Below are positions 41,553 to 50,670 of a stretch of DNA of 64,000 bases, in pieces; within the stretch, counting starts at the first letter, position 1, and every line of letters starts with the position of its first letter. The stretch is taken from assembly GCA_965230345.1 (NCBI GenBank), contig CBDDKR010000001.1, positions 124,001-188,000 on the forward strand, written 5' to 3'. The notes under the pieces are model-generated. The model made no database searches. It was given only the letters and a program-made list of their open reading frames with translations, and was not told the origin of the DNA. The position numbers were made by a program, and so were the translations under genes. This DNA is from JADKBO01 sp965230345 (GTDB taxonomy: Bacteria; Bacteroidota; Bacteroidia; Chitinophagales; Saprospiraceae).

Positions 41553-43094
41553 ATGAAGGATAAAATCCAGTTACTACGAGATAAAAAATTACAAGCGTTA
41601 AAAGGAGGTGGAGAGCAAAGAATAGAAAAGGAATACAGTAAAGGAAAGCTTACGGCACGTGACAGAATAAATGTATTACTTGACGATGGTAGTTTTGAAG
41701 AGTTGGATATGCTCAAAGAACATAGGAGTACCGATTTTGGAATGGAAAATCAGGTAATTTTGGGTGATGGAGTGGTGACAGGTTATGGAAAAATTGAGGG
41801 TAGATTGGTTTATATTTTTGCTCAGGATTTTACAGTTTTTGGAGGATCTCTTTCTGAAACTCATGCAGAGAAAATATGTAAGATCATGGATTTAGCTATG
41901 GCCAATAAAGCACCTGTAATTGGTCTTAATGATTCAGGAGGAGCTCGTATACAAGAAGGAGTAAAATCACTAGGTGGATATGCAGATATATTCTTTAGAA
42001 ATACGGAGGCTTCTGGAGTGATTCCGCAGATTTCTGCTATTATGGGGCCATGTGCCGGTGGTGCAGTTTATTCACCTGCTATTACTGATTTCATCATCCA
42101 GACCAATCATAGCTCATATATGTTTGTGACTGGACCAAATGTTGTTAAGACCGTTACGAATGAAGAAGTAACTTCAGAAGATCTAGGGGGAGCAATGGCT
42201 CATGCTTCTAAAAGTGGAGTGACCCATTTGATTGGTGAAAATGATTTGGATACACTGAACAAAATAAAAAGTCTATTGTCCTATATTCCTCAAAGTTGTG
42301 AGGAAAAACCTGCCGATCTCGAATACAATTTTGGTAGCGAGAAAAGACCAAAGTTAAATGAGATTATTCCCTCAAATTCGTCTTATCCTTATGATATCAA
42401 AGAAGTAATTCATGAAGTCGTAGATGAAGACTCTTTTTTCGAAATACATGAAGAATATGCCCAGAATATTGTAGTTGGGTTTTCAAGGATCGGTGGAAAG
42501 AGCGTCGGAATTGTAGCCAATCAGCCGTATGTTTTGGCAGGGGTTTTAGATGTAAATGCAAGTAAAAAGGCAGCTAGGTTTGTTCGTTTTTGTGATTGTT
42601 TTAATATCCCATTGTTGGTACTTGTTGATGTTCCTGGTTTTTTGCCTGGTACGGATCAAGAGTGGAATGCCATCATTACTAATGGAGCTAAGTTACTTTA
42701 TGCTTTCAGTGAAGCTACAGTTCCAAGAGTGACCGTTATTACAAGAAAGGCTTATGGTGGAGCATATGATGTGATGAATTCAAAGCATATAAAAGCTGAT
42801 TTGAATTACGCTTGGCCTTCAGCAGAAATTGCCGTAATGGGTGCAAAAGGTGCTAGTGAAATTATTTTTAGGAAAGAAATTGCAGCTGCAGAAGATAAAG
42901 AAGGTAAATTGAAAGAAAAGGAAGCAGATTACCAAGAAAAATTTGCTCATCCATACAAAGCAGCCGCAAGGGGATTTGTAGACGAAGTCATTCTTCCAGA
43001 AGATACAAGAAGAAAACTTATTAGGGCATTTGAAATGCTTCAAAATAAAAAGGTAAATCGCAGTCCAAGAAAACACGGAAATATTCCATTGTAA
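41553..43094 (+). CDS. Acyl-CoA carboxylase, carboxyltransferase (beta) subunit
   Basis: A biotin-dependent acyl-CoA carboxyltransferase of 513 aa, probably propionyl-CoA (or methylmalonyl-CoA) type. Sequence: KGKLTARDRINVLLDDGSFEELDMLKEHRSTDFG, the acyl-CoA site GGSLSETHAEKICKIMDLAMANKAPVIGLNDSGGARIQEGV and IMGPCAGGAVYSPAITDFI, the biotin-binding half LVLVDVPGFLPGTDQEWNAIITNGAKLLYAFSEATVPRVTVITRKAYGGAYDVM, ending HGNIPL. All oxyanion-hole glycines are present. I use the ATG at 41553 because of the promoter. The biotin carboxylase and carrier subunits are not in the window. Confidence 0.92.
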   Translation: MKDKIQLLRDKKLQALKGGGEQRIEKEYSKGKLTARDRINVLLDDGSFEELDMLKEHRSTDFGMENQVILGDGVVTGYGKIEGRLVYIFAQDFTVFGGSLSETHAEKICKIMDLAMANKAPVIGLNDSGGARIQEGVKSLGGYADIFFRNTEASGVIPQISAIMGPCAGGAVYSPAITDFIIQTNHSSYMFVTGPNVVKTVTNEEVTSEDLGGAMAHASKSGVTHLIGENDLDTLNKIKSLLSYIPQSCEEKPADLEYNFGSEKRPKLNEIIPSNSSYPYDIKEVIHEVVDEDSFFEIHEEYAQNIVVGFSRIGGKSVGIVANQPYVLAGVLDVNASKKAARFVRFCDCFNIPLLVLVDVPGFLPGTDQEWNAIITNGAKLLYAFSEATVPRVTVITRKAYGGAYDVMNSKHIKADLNYAWPSAEIAVMGAKGASEIIFRKEIAAAEDKEGKLKEKEADYQEKFAHPYKAAARGFVDEVILPEDTRRKLIRAFEMLQNKKVNRSPRKHGNIPL

Positions 43095-43597
43095 TGAGTG
43101 AATCAAAAACAATTCAAGTATTTGTAACAGGTGGTACCTTTGATAAAGAGTATAATTTTATTACAGGACAGCTGTACTTTAAGGATACCCATCTAAATGC
43201 GATGTTCGAAAGAGGTAGATCTACATTGGACATAGATGTGAAAACATTGATGATGATAGATAGCCTTGAAATGACGCCTGAAGATCGAGAAATAATTCAT
43301 CATAACTGTGTAAGGTCTAAATCAGATCGAATTATTATTACGCATGGGACGGATACAATGGTTGAAACCGGCAAATTTCTAGCTGAGGCTGATATGGATA
43401 AAACAATTGTACTTACTGGCGCAATGGTGCCTTATGCCTTTGGGACTTCCTCGGATGGATTTTTTAATCTTGGATCTTCTTTGGCATTTGTTCAAACCTT
43501 ACCTAAGGGTGTCTACGTAGTTATGAATGGTAGATATTTTAATTGGAACGAAGTGGTTAAAAACAAAAAAACGGGCTACTTTGAAGAAGTCGGGTAG
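43094..43597 (+). CDS. Short asparaginase-domain protein
   Basis: A 167-aa protein equal to only the N-terminal domain of type I/II asparaginases. It keeps both nucleophile motifs: VTGGTFDKEYN (first Thr) and ITHGTDTMVETGKFL (second Thr with Asp), then VLTGAMVPYAFGTSSDGFFNLGSSLAF. The C-terminal half of a normal ~330-aa asparaginase is missing. This short form recurs in other genomes, so it is probably a real family rather than a broken gene. Its ATG overlaps the stop of the carboxylase gene (TAATG), so translation is coupled. Activity on asparagine is unproven. Confidence 0.85.
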   Translation: MSESKTIQVFVTGGTFDKEYNFITGQLYFKDTHLNAMFERGRSTLDIDVKTLMMIDSLEMTPEDREIIHHNCVRSKSDRIIITHGTDTMVETGKFLAEADMDKTIVLTGAMVPYAFGTSSDGFFNLGSSLAFVQTLPKGVYVVMNGRYFNWNEVVKNKKTGYFEEVG

Positions 43598-43990
43598 TAC
43601 ATCAAGATCTGAACGAAGAAGATTAATTTTTATCAATTAATGACTTAATTGAATAAAAGAAGCTTCAAAAATGCATGGTTTTTGGCTGATTTGATGGGAA
43701 TGTTAATAAGAATTAACTGTATTGTGATTTTCTAATGAAAAATGGTACGCTTTATTTGTGTATATTGCAAATAAGTGTCATATTTGTAGGTAAGTAAAAC
43801 TTGGATGAAGTCAATCAAATAGATAAGTTTTATTTAAATGAATAGTAGCTTAGGTTTTAAATGTAGAGTAATTTATATTGAACATTTAATATCTATTATC
43901 CCCAAGAGTCCAGATCATGACAAGTCTGGTAATTTCCAGTTTGAAATACAAAGTAATAGTTTATTGTTAATTAAATAATTTAAACAACCA
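43598..43990. other. About 390 bp without a gene
   Basis: No ORF of note and no RNA gene. One small hairpin CCAGA/TCTGG near 43911-43930 was seen. The LytTR gene promoter is probably here but could not be placed. Confidence 0.35.
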
Positions 43991-44326
43991 ATGTACAACG
44001 ATTCTTTGGTCTGCCTAAGTGATGGTAGCGAACACACGTTTTTGCCCGCAAATGAAATTTTGTATCTAACGTCGGATGGAAATTATTCAAAAGTTCTATT
44101 AAAAAATGGGAGTAGTTACTCTACGACTAAAAAGTTGAAGGAATTAGAAAGGCTTCTTCCTGATAGGTCTTTTCTGAGAGTACACAATTCTTATATTGTG
44201 AATTTAGCAGAAGTCGTACGTTTTAATAGTGAAGCGAATAATGAATTGGAAATGTCTAATGGCGATTTATTGAAAGTATCAAGAAGGAAAAAATCTATCT
44301 TCATAGGGAAGTACATTAAGATATAA
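43991..44326 (+). CDS. Stand-alone LytTR DNA-binding protein
   Basis: A 111-aa protein consisting only of a LytTR domain: FLPANEILYLTSDGNYSKVLLKNGSSYSTTKKLKELERLLPDRSFLRVHNSYIVNLAEVVRFNSEANNELEMSNGDLLKVSRRKKSIFIGKYI. Conserved EILYLTSDGNYSKV and FLRVHNSYIVNL are typical. There is no receiver domain, so it cannot be a classical response regulator. It is probably controlled by its own abundance or another protein. It is monocistronic with a strong terminator. Confidence 0.9.
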   Translation: MYNDSLVCLSDGSEHTFLPANEILYLTSDGNYSKVLLKNGSSYSTTKKLKELERLLPDRSFLRVHNSYIVNLAEVVRFNSEANNELEMSNGDLLKVSRRKKSIFIGKYIKI

Positions 44327-44359
44327 GCCATTTTTCCATTTAAATAGTGATTCTAAAGA

Positions 44360-44397
44360 AAAAAAAGAGAGTTCCGTTGCGGTACTCTCTTTTTTTT
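44360..44397. terminator. Terminator after the LytTR gene
   Basis: AGAGAGT (44366-44372) pairs with ACTCTCT (44384-44390), framed by an A-run and a run of eight T. Confidence 0.88.
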
Positions 44398-44547
44398 GTG
44401 GTAGTGCAGGTTTGGCATCATTACAGGTTTTCATAGAAGAAAAAGCAATGTTTATCTAAAAATGATATTTGAATAGGTTATTCGATTATTTTTGTATGCT
44501 GAATTTAATACCGTAAAAATGGTATATCAAAAGACAAAATTTTAATA

Positions 44548-46899
44548 ATGAGAATAATTGTAGTTTTTACATTGATGTCCATAGCTAGTTTCCTCTTTGG
44601 ACAAGGAAATAATCCTGATGCTAATCATGCGAATAAGTTTGAACAATTAAACCAAGTTCTAAGAGATCCTAACGAATTTAGGGGGGCAGATGGATATCCT
44701 GGTCCAATGTATTTTCAACAACAAGCTGATTATAAAATTAAGTGTGAACTAGATGCTAAAGAGCAACGAATATTTGGAAGTGAAACCATTACGTACCATA
44801 ATAACTCTCCCAATGAACTGAGATATTTATGGGTTCAATTAGATGAAAATGAGCATGCTGAATCTAGCATGAAACATAGGATGAATCCTTCAGGAATTGG
44901 AAAGAAAATGAGTTCTGGACAATTACAAGGACTTGAAGTCTGGAGAGAGCAAGGGAAATACGGCGTTAACATTAAAAAGGTTACAGACAAGAGCAATAAG
45001 CCGATGTCTTATACTATTAACGGGACCATGATGCGTATCGATCTTAAAGAACCTTTAAAGTCAGGTAAAAAAATTAAGTTTAATATTGATTGGGATTACT
45101 TTATGATAGATCGTATTAACAACCCGAGCTGGGGAAGAGGAGGATACGAGTTTTTTGAGGATCACGGGAATTACCTTTATACGGTAGTTCAATGGTATCC
45201 AAGAATGTGTGTATACAGTGATTTTGAGGGATGGCAAAATAAACAGTTTGTAGGAAGAGGAGAATTTGCATTGTCATTTGGCGATTATGAAGTAGAAATT
45301 ACCGTACCATCTGATCATGTGGTTGCTGCAACAGGTGAATGTCAAAATTATAAGCAAGTATTGTCAAAAGAGCAATTGAATAGATGGAAAGAAGCTCAAA
45401 ATGCAGATAAACCGTTGGAAATTGTAACCAAAGATGAAGCTTTAGCGAATGAAAGAAGGCCTGTTTCTTCATCGAAAAAAACTTGGAAATACAAGGCGAA
45501 GAACGTAAGAGATTTTGCATGGACTGCAAGTAAGAAATTTGTTTGGGATGCAATGCCTCATATGACTTCGACAGGTGAAAAAGTAATGTGTATGAGCTTG
45601 TATGGTAAAGAGGCTTATCCGATATATAATAAGTATTCTACTAAAGTTGTGGATCATACTCTTCGTACATATTCTAAGTATTCGATTCCATATCCTTATC
45701 CAGTGGCAATATCTGTAGAGGCCGCAAATGGTATGGAATATCCTATGATTAGTTTTAATCCTGGAAGAGCTGAACCTGATGGAACATATACTGAAAATGC
45801 AAAGGATGCTGCAATATTGGTTATTATTCATGAAGTAGGGCATACTTATTTTCCAATGGTAATCAATAGCGACGAAAGACAATGGGCTTGGTTTGATGAA
45901 GGAATTAATTCTTTTGTTCAGTTTTTAGCAGAGCAAGAATTTGATAATAATTATCCTTCGCGTTCAGGGCCAGCTCATACTATTTCTTCTTATATGGGCA
46001 GAGATAAGCATCAGCTCGAGCCAATTATGACCAATAGTGAAAACATCAAAGACTATGGTAACAATGCATATAGTAAGCCTGCGACTGCTTTAAACATCCT
46101 ACGTGAAACGATTATGGGTAGAGAATTATTCGATTTTGCATTTAAAAAATACTGCGAAACTTGGGCATTTAAACATCCAACACCTTCCGATTTCTTTAGA
46201 ATTATGGAAGATGCAAGTGGTGTTGATTTGGATTGGTTTTGGAGAGGTTGGTTTTATAGTACGGATGCTGTTGATGTGTCATTGGATAGCATCAAGTGGT
46301 ATAAAGTAGATCTAGAAAATAATCCAGAAAGTAGAACGGATACTTTTTCTCATAAAAGACAACCGAGATTTGAGCATATTTCTATGAAGAGGAATAAAGA
46401 GGAGGGAATGACATTTCCAGTTGATCAAGATGAAGAATTAAGGGATATCTATACAAATTATCAACCATGGAAAACAGAAGATTCTATCCAAACGACTATA
46501 ATGACTAGATATGCTGAGACTTATTCGGATGAAGAAAAAAAGGAAATGTTTGGTGATAATAATTACTATGAACTCTATTTTTCAAATAAAGGAGGATTGG
46601 TGATGCCGATCATAATCGAATGGACATTTAAAGATGGATCTAAGGAGGTAGAGCGCATCCCCGTTGAAATTTGGAGAAAGAATGAAAATAAGTTCAAAAA
46701 AGTATTTGTGAAAGACAAAGAAGTGGAAGGAATCATTATCGATCCGTATAGAGAAACGGCTGATATAGATGAGTCTAACAATAATTGGCCTGTCAAAGAG
46801 TTACCTACAAGGTTTCAGGTATTCAAAAAGAATAAATTTGAAAAACAGCTGAATCCAATGCAAAAGGCAAAGATGAAGAAAAAGGTGATTCGACCATAA
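44548..46899 (+). CDS. M1-family metallopeptidase
   Basis: An exported (signal IIVVFTLMSIASFLFGQ) aminopeptidase-type zinc peptidase of 783 aa. The zinc site is HEVGH at 428-432 and Glu451 in WFDEGIN, the standard HEXXH-x18-E. The nearby GMEYPMISF is the equivalent of the GAMEN exopeptidase motif, altered. The N-terminal beta domain (IFGSETITYHNNSPNELRYLWVQLDENEH) is M1-like. The C-terminal ~180 residues form another beta region (VPVEIWRKNENKFKKVFVKDKEVEGIIIDPYRETADIDESNNNWP), as in the Bacteroidota M1 class. Presumably it trims peptides in the periplasm. Confidence 0.92.
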   Translation: MRIIVVFTLMSIASFLFGQGNNPDANHANKFEQLNQVLRDPNEFRGADGYPGPMYFQQQADYKIKCELDAKEQRIFGSETITYHNNSPNELRYLWVQLDENEHAESSMKHRMNPSGIGKKMSSGQLQGLEVWREQGKYGVNIKKVTDKSNKPMSYTINGTMMRIDLKEPLKSGKKIKFNIDWDYFMIDRINNPSWGRGGYEFFEDHGNYLYTVVQWYPRMCVYSDFEGWQNKQFVGRGEFALSFGDYEVEITVPSDHVVAATGECQNYKQVLSKEQLNRWKEAQNADKPLEIVTKDEALANERRPVSSSKKTWKYKAKNVRDFAWTASKKFVWDAMPHMTSTGEKVMCMSLYGKEAYPIYNKYSTKVVDHTLRTYSKYSIPYPYPVAISVEAANGMEYPMISFNPGRAEPDGTYTENAKDAAILVIIHEVGHTYFPMVINSDERQWAWFDEGINSFVQFLAEQEFDNNYPSRSGPAHTISSYMGRDKHQLEPIMTNSENIKDYGNNAYSKPATALNILRETIMGRELFDFAFKKYCETWAFKHPTPSDFFRIMEDASGVDLDWFWRGWFYSTDAVDVSLDSIKWYKVDLENNPESRTDTFSHKRQPRFEHISMKRNKEEGMTFPVDQDEELRDIYTNYQPWKTEDSIQTTIMTRYAETYSDEEKKEMFGDNNYYELYFSNKGGLVMPIIIEWTFKDGSKEVERIPVEIWRKNENKFKKVFVKDKEVEGIIIDPYRETADIDESNNNWPVKELPTRFQVFKKNKFEKQLNPMQKAKMKKKVIRP

Positions 46900-46934
46900 T
46901 ATAGATAGAATGTCTGTAATGCTTGTGCTAAACA

Positions 46935-46966
46935 AAAAAGCTGCTTCAACTGAAGTGGCTTTTTTT
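46935..46966. terminator. Terminator after the M1 peptidase gene
   Basis: AAAAAGC (46935-46941) with GCTTTTT (46958-46964), and inner CTTCA/TGAAG (46944-46955). An A-run leads and T follow. Confidence 0.75.
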
Positions 46967-47131
46967 ATGCGAAATGGGTGTCAAACCCACGATACACATT
47001 GTAGGACTGTTAAGAGTGCAGAAAGAGTATAATAAGTGCTTTCGTGAAATTAGCATATGGTCAAAGGAAGACAACTCAAATGTCTTATTTTGAAGTAATT
47101 TCAACACGGGTTTTCTAACATAGAATGAGAG

Positions 47132-50100
47132 TTATTGAGATGACTCAAGTTTGAGTTCCCACAACGAAAAGTAATCTAATAGTTGTTTATAAGTTGAGTC
47201 GTTGAGCAAGATGTTTTGATTGCCTATAAGTATGATTTGTTCTTTGGCTCGTGTGAGGGCTACATTTAATTTTCGATCTATTCCTTCGGAAGATAAAGAT
47301 ATCAGAGATTCAAGCTGACTGATACGATTGGTACATAGAGAAATAATGATAATATCTCTGGCCCCTCCTTGGTATCTTTCTACGGTATCTATACTTATTT
47401 GATCATCTTCAATGGTTTGTTTTAATAGTGCAATTTGTGCTCGATAAGGAGTAATTATACCTATGGAAAGATCTTCTTCACTACTATCAGAATTGGATGT
47501 TGATTTTTTAATCTGGTCAATTATATATCCAACTACATCTGCCTCATGTTGATTGGTTTTCCAGTTAAGATTAGAATCCGTTTCAGTAGGAACATAAATC
47601 AACCTTTCTGTGAATAACGGAGATGTAGAGGAATGGATGGCTGAAGCGAGTTTGAATGGTTTATCCAATCGTTTGAGACTAGGTATGAGTTTGAGCTTTT
47701 TCTCGTAAAACAAATCATTAACTGGGCGCATGATGTCTTTATGCATTCGACCTTGATGGCTTAATATGGACCATGCATTGGTCCAGTTCTGAGACTTACA
47801 TCGCTGGAACAATCGCTCAAATAAAGACATTCTCATATCTTTTATGTCTATAGAGTTGAGTTCTTTATCATCAATGATCGATTTTTTTTCTTTTTGAACG
47901 ACAACCGCGGGTAATTGTTTATGATCTCCAATCATGATGAATCGATTGAACTTTGGAAGCAATCCGATTAACATCGGTTCCAAAATTTGTGATGCTTCAT
48001 CCACTATGACGGTATCAACTTGGATTAAATCAAGGATTTCTAATTTTCCATTTATCGAAGAAACCGTGGAGACAAAAATTCTGTTTTTCTGCAGAAGGCT
48101 TTTAATTTCGTTGCGATTTTTTTTGTCTTCTATTTTTTCGAAAAGAAGGGTAGATCGATGTTCATCTCCAATCGAAAAACGACTTCCTAATCGGATGTAG
48201 TTGTCTTGTAATTCGGCATTATTCAAAGCCTCACAGATCTCATCTACTGCTCGATTGGTATAAGCCAAAAGAAGTATGCTTTCAGAAGTATATTTGTATA
48301 AACTGGCAACAAGATTTTTTAATACAACACTTGTTTTACCGGTTCCTGGAGGTCCCCAAATAAGAAAATAGTCTTTCGAGGCAAAGGCTTTATAAACTAT
48401 TGATTTTTGTTCGGGTGTCATTGATTCCTCAACCTCAATATCTATGATTTGATCATATGAATTTGGACGTTGTAATCCTAGTAAAACTTGTTTTTTGTCT
48501 TCTGGACTATTCAAAAATGAAAACAAGCCTCGATTCATTTGCGTAAACGAATTACCCAAGGTGTCGGGTTCTAGATTCCAGAATTCTGTATCTTTAAAAA
48601 TCTGTTGATTGTATTGGGAAGACCTTAATCGAACTTGAATGTCCTCTTTACCAATGCTCAGAATTGAACACTTGAAAATTTGATTTCTGAGAATGTTTTT
48701 TGTCTTAAAATGATTAGGATAAAGCACAGCGATGTCCCCTTTTCTAAAGCTGGAAAGTTCTACGGTATATTGACTTCTTTTAAATACAATGATGGGGACC
48801 TCTTGATCACTTTGATTTGTTAGAATTCGAAGATGGTTGAATATCCTAAACTGATCTTCTTTTTCTTTTTGTGTTTCGAGCCATAACGAGGCTAGTCCAT
48901 TAGAATTTTGAACACCATGTTCTCCTAGTTTTGCCAATAAAGCTTCATTTGCGACGAAATAAACGAAATGATTAAAGTAAGATCTTTCAATTTTTGCTGC
49001 CGATTGGTATACCTTTTCAAGTTGCTTTAACTCATCCCATTTGAACCCTTTTACATCTGAGAAAGTCGATGTTCTTAGGGTGTCAACCATATTTTCTACC
49101 ATTTGTGGACTTTTAGCAAAAGCTCGTTCCATGGATATAAGATCATTACGAACTTTTAACGTCTCATATAGTTGATGTTTTGTTTTGGGGGCATACTTAA
49201 GATTGTCTTTATCCAACTTGGAATATAGAATGAAGTTTTTTGTGTTTACTTTTCCTCCATAAACAGAAGAAATAATCATATCGTAGAGAATAGTTTGAAT
49301 GTAATGGCTTTTACTAATCCCATAAGAATTGGCCATGAATGGACTACCACTTTTTAATTCTATTATGGAAGCATTATTTTCCTCTTTTTCTAGATGAAGT
49401 AAGTCTAATCTCCCTTGAAGACCATAATCACGGCAGAAGAATGAAGGCTCTAAATAGACATTTTCCATGTAAATGTTGTGTTGTTCCAATTCAGTGCTGA
49501 TTATTCTCTTTAGGTGATTGAAGTGGGATTTGATGTTGGATATGATTTTACTTAATTCGACGTCCTCTATTTTAGAAAATTCAATAGGATATAGTTTGAA
49601 AACTTCTTGGTAGATTTGATTTAAAGTAATGTCCTTACTTGCTACCAATCTGTCCATAATGTAATTGGCTACATTCCCGATCAGAATGTACTTTGAAGAT
49701 GGCTTGGGTAAAAATTTGGTTGTGTTGGCCAACCAAATCTTCTTATCATCAGAATAACTATTATTGGCTACAGAAGTTACATCAATCAAATAATCGGGAT
49801 CTATTACGATAGCTTTGGGGTGAAAAATATTATTTTCATTGACCTCACAATCTATAAAGTTTGAGGCTAAAGGTAAACCGAATATCTTCTCTAGATTGAG
49901 GATGTTTCTTGTGAACAATTCATTGATGTGGGGAATGTCAAATTTTGCAGTTTCTTTGGTAGCGGGACGATCATTTTGAACAAAAGTGATTTCTTTAGCC
50001 TTTAGATCAATTTCCAAAATAAGAACTTCTAGTAAAGGGTAAAAAGATTTGACTTTATCAGATCTTTGACTTATTTTATCAATGATTTGTTTGTTATAAC

Positions 50101-50455
50101 TCTTTATGTTTTGTCCATTATTCCAACAATATTCGATAAGGTTATTAAGACAAATTTGTCCTAATTGTACATAATTCGATAATAATTCATCTGTAATAGA
50201 ACTCCGTTCATACTTAATTCTGAAATGATGAAGAAAAAACTGTTCCTTTTTTGGTAGTGATATCTTTTGAGATAAATAACTTAATCGCGAAAATAGAGAT
50301 GTGAAACTGATGACGTCGTCTTTGGTAGCCTCTATTGCAATCACATTTAGAAGCTGAAAAAGTTCGTCAATTTGTTGATCTTTAGAAGATTCATTACTGA
50401 TAATGTGTTCTAACGATTGAAGTATAACTGAATACTGTTGCATCGAAATATTCAT
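47132..50455 (-). CDS. Dna2-like nuclease-helicase
   Basis: A 1107-aa fusion of a PD-(D/E)XK nuclease and a superfamily 1B helicase. At about residues 345-370 the nuclease core reads YGLQGRLDLLHLEKEENNASIIELKSG (D...ExK). The helicase starts near residue 690: LIWGPPGTGKTSVVLKNLV (motif I), VIVDEASQILEP (II), FIMIGDHKQLPAVV (III), LSHQGRMHKDIMRPVNDLFY (IV), IGIITPYRAQIALLKQ, SIDTVERYQGGARDIIIISL (V) and LNVALTRAKEQIILIGN (VI). All motifs look intact. Likely 5' flap processing or DNA-end resection. No Fe-S cluster cysteine set is evident around the nuclease, so it differs from eukaryotic Dna2. It stands alone. Confidence 0.9.
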   Translation of the reverse strand: MNISMQQYSVILQSLEHIISNESSKDQQIDELFQLLNVIAIEATKDDVISFTSLFSRLSYLSQKISLPKKEQFFLHHFRIKYERSSITDELLSNYVQLGQICLNNLIEYCWNNGQNIKSYNKQIIDKISQRSDKVKSFYPLLEVLILEIDLKAKEITFVQNDRPATKETAKFDIPHINELFTRNILNLEKIFGLPLASNFIDCEVNENNIFHPKAIVIDPDYLIDVTSVANNSYSDDKKIWLANTTKFLPKPSSKYILIGNVANYIMDRLVASKDITLNQIYQEVFKLYPIEFSKIEDVELSKIISNIKSHFNHLKRIISTELEQHNIYMENVYLEPSFFCRDYGLQGRLDLLHLEKEENNASIIELKSGSPFMANSYGISKSHYIQTILYDMIISSVYGGKVNTKNFILYSKLDKDNLKYAPKTKHQLYETLKVRNDLISMERAFAKSPQMVENMVDTLRTSTFSDVKGFKWDELKQLEKVYQSAAKIERSYFNHFVYFVANEALLAKLGEHGVQNSNGLASLWLETQKEKEDQFRIFNHLRILTNQSDQEVPIIVFKRSQYTVELSSFRKGDIAVLYPNHFKTKNILRNQIFKCSILSIGKEDIQVRLRSSQYNQQIFKDTEFWNLEPDTLGNSFTQMNRGLFSFLNSPEDKKQVLLGLQRPNSYDQIIDIEVEESMTPEQKSIVYKAFASKDYFLIWGPPGTGKTSVVLKNLVASLYKYTSESILLLAYTNRAVDEICEALNNAELQDNYIRLGSRFSIGDEHRSTLLFEKIEDKKNRNEIKSLLQKNRIFVSTVSSINGKLEILDLIQVDTVIVDEASQILEPMLIGLLPKFNRFIMIGDHKQLPAVVVQKEKKSIIDDKELNSIDIKDMRMSLFERLFQRCKSQNWTNAWSILSHQGRMHKDIMRPVNDLFYEKKLKLIPSLKRLDKPFKLASAIHSSTSPLFTERLIYVPTETDSNLNWKTNQHEADVVGYIIDQIKKSTSNSDSSEEDLSIGIITPYRAQIALLKQTIEDDQISIDTVERYQGGARDIIIISLCTNRISQLESLISLSSEGIDRKLNVALTRAKEQIILIGNQNILLNDSTYKQLLDYFSLWELKLESSQ

Positions 50456-50670
50456 TTTTGTTCGGAAGTTATGACTACGATTAATGTAGTTCGATAGTGG
50501 ACCAAATACAGTAAAAATACAAGTATTGGATAAGAATCAAAGGGATTTATGGTAAAATTGAAGCTTACCTAATAAAATTTTGAAAAATTCAATAAAAATA
50601 CATTATATTTGGAAATCTAAAATTCCTATCCGACAACTGATCTATTTTGTCAAACTAAATTATTATAAGA

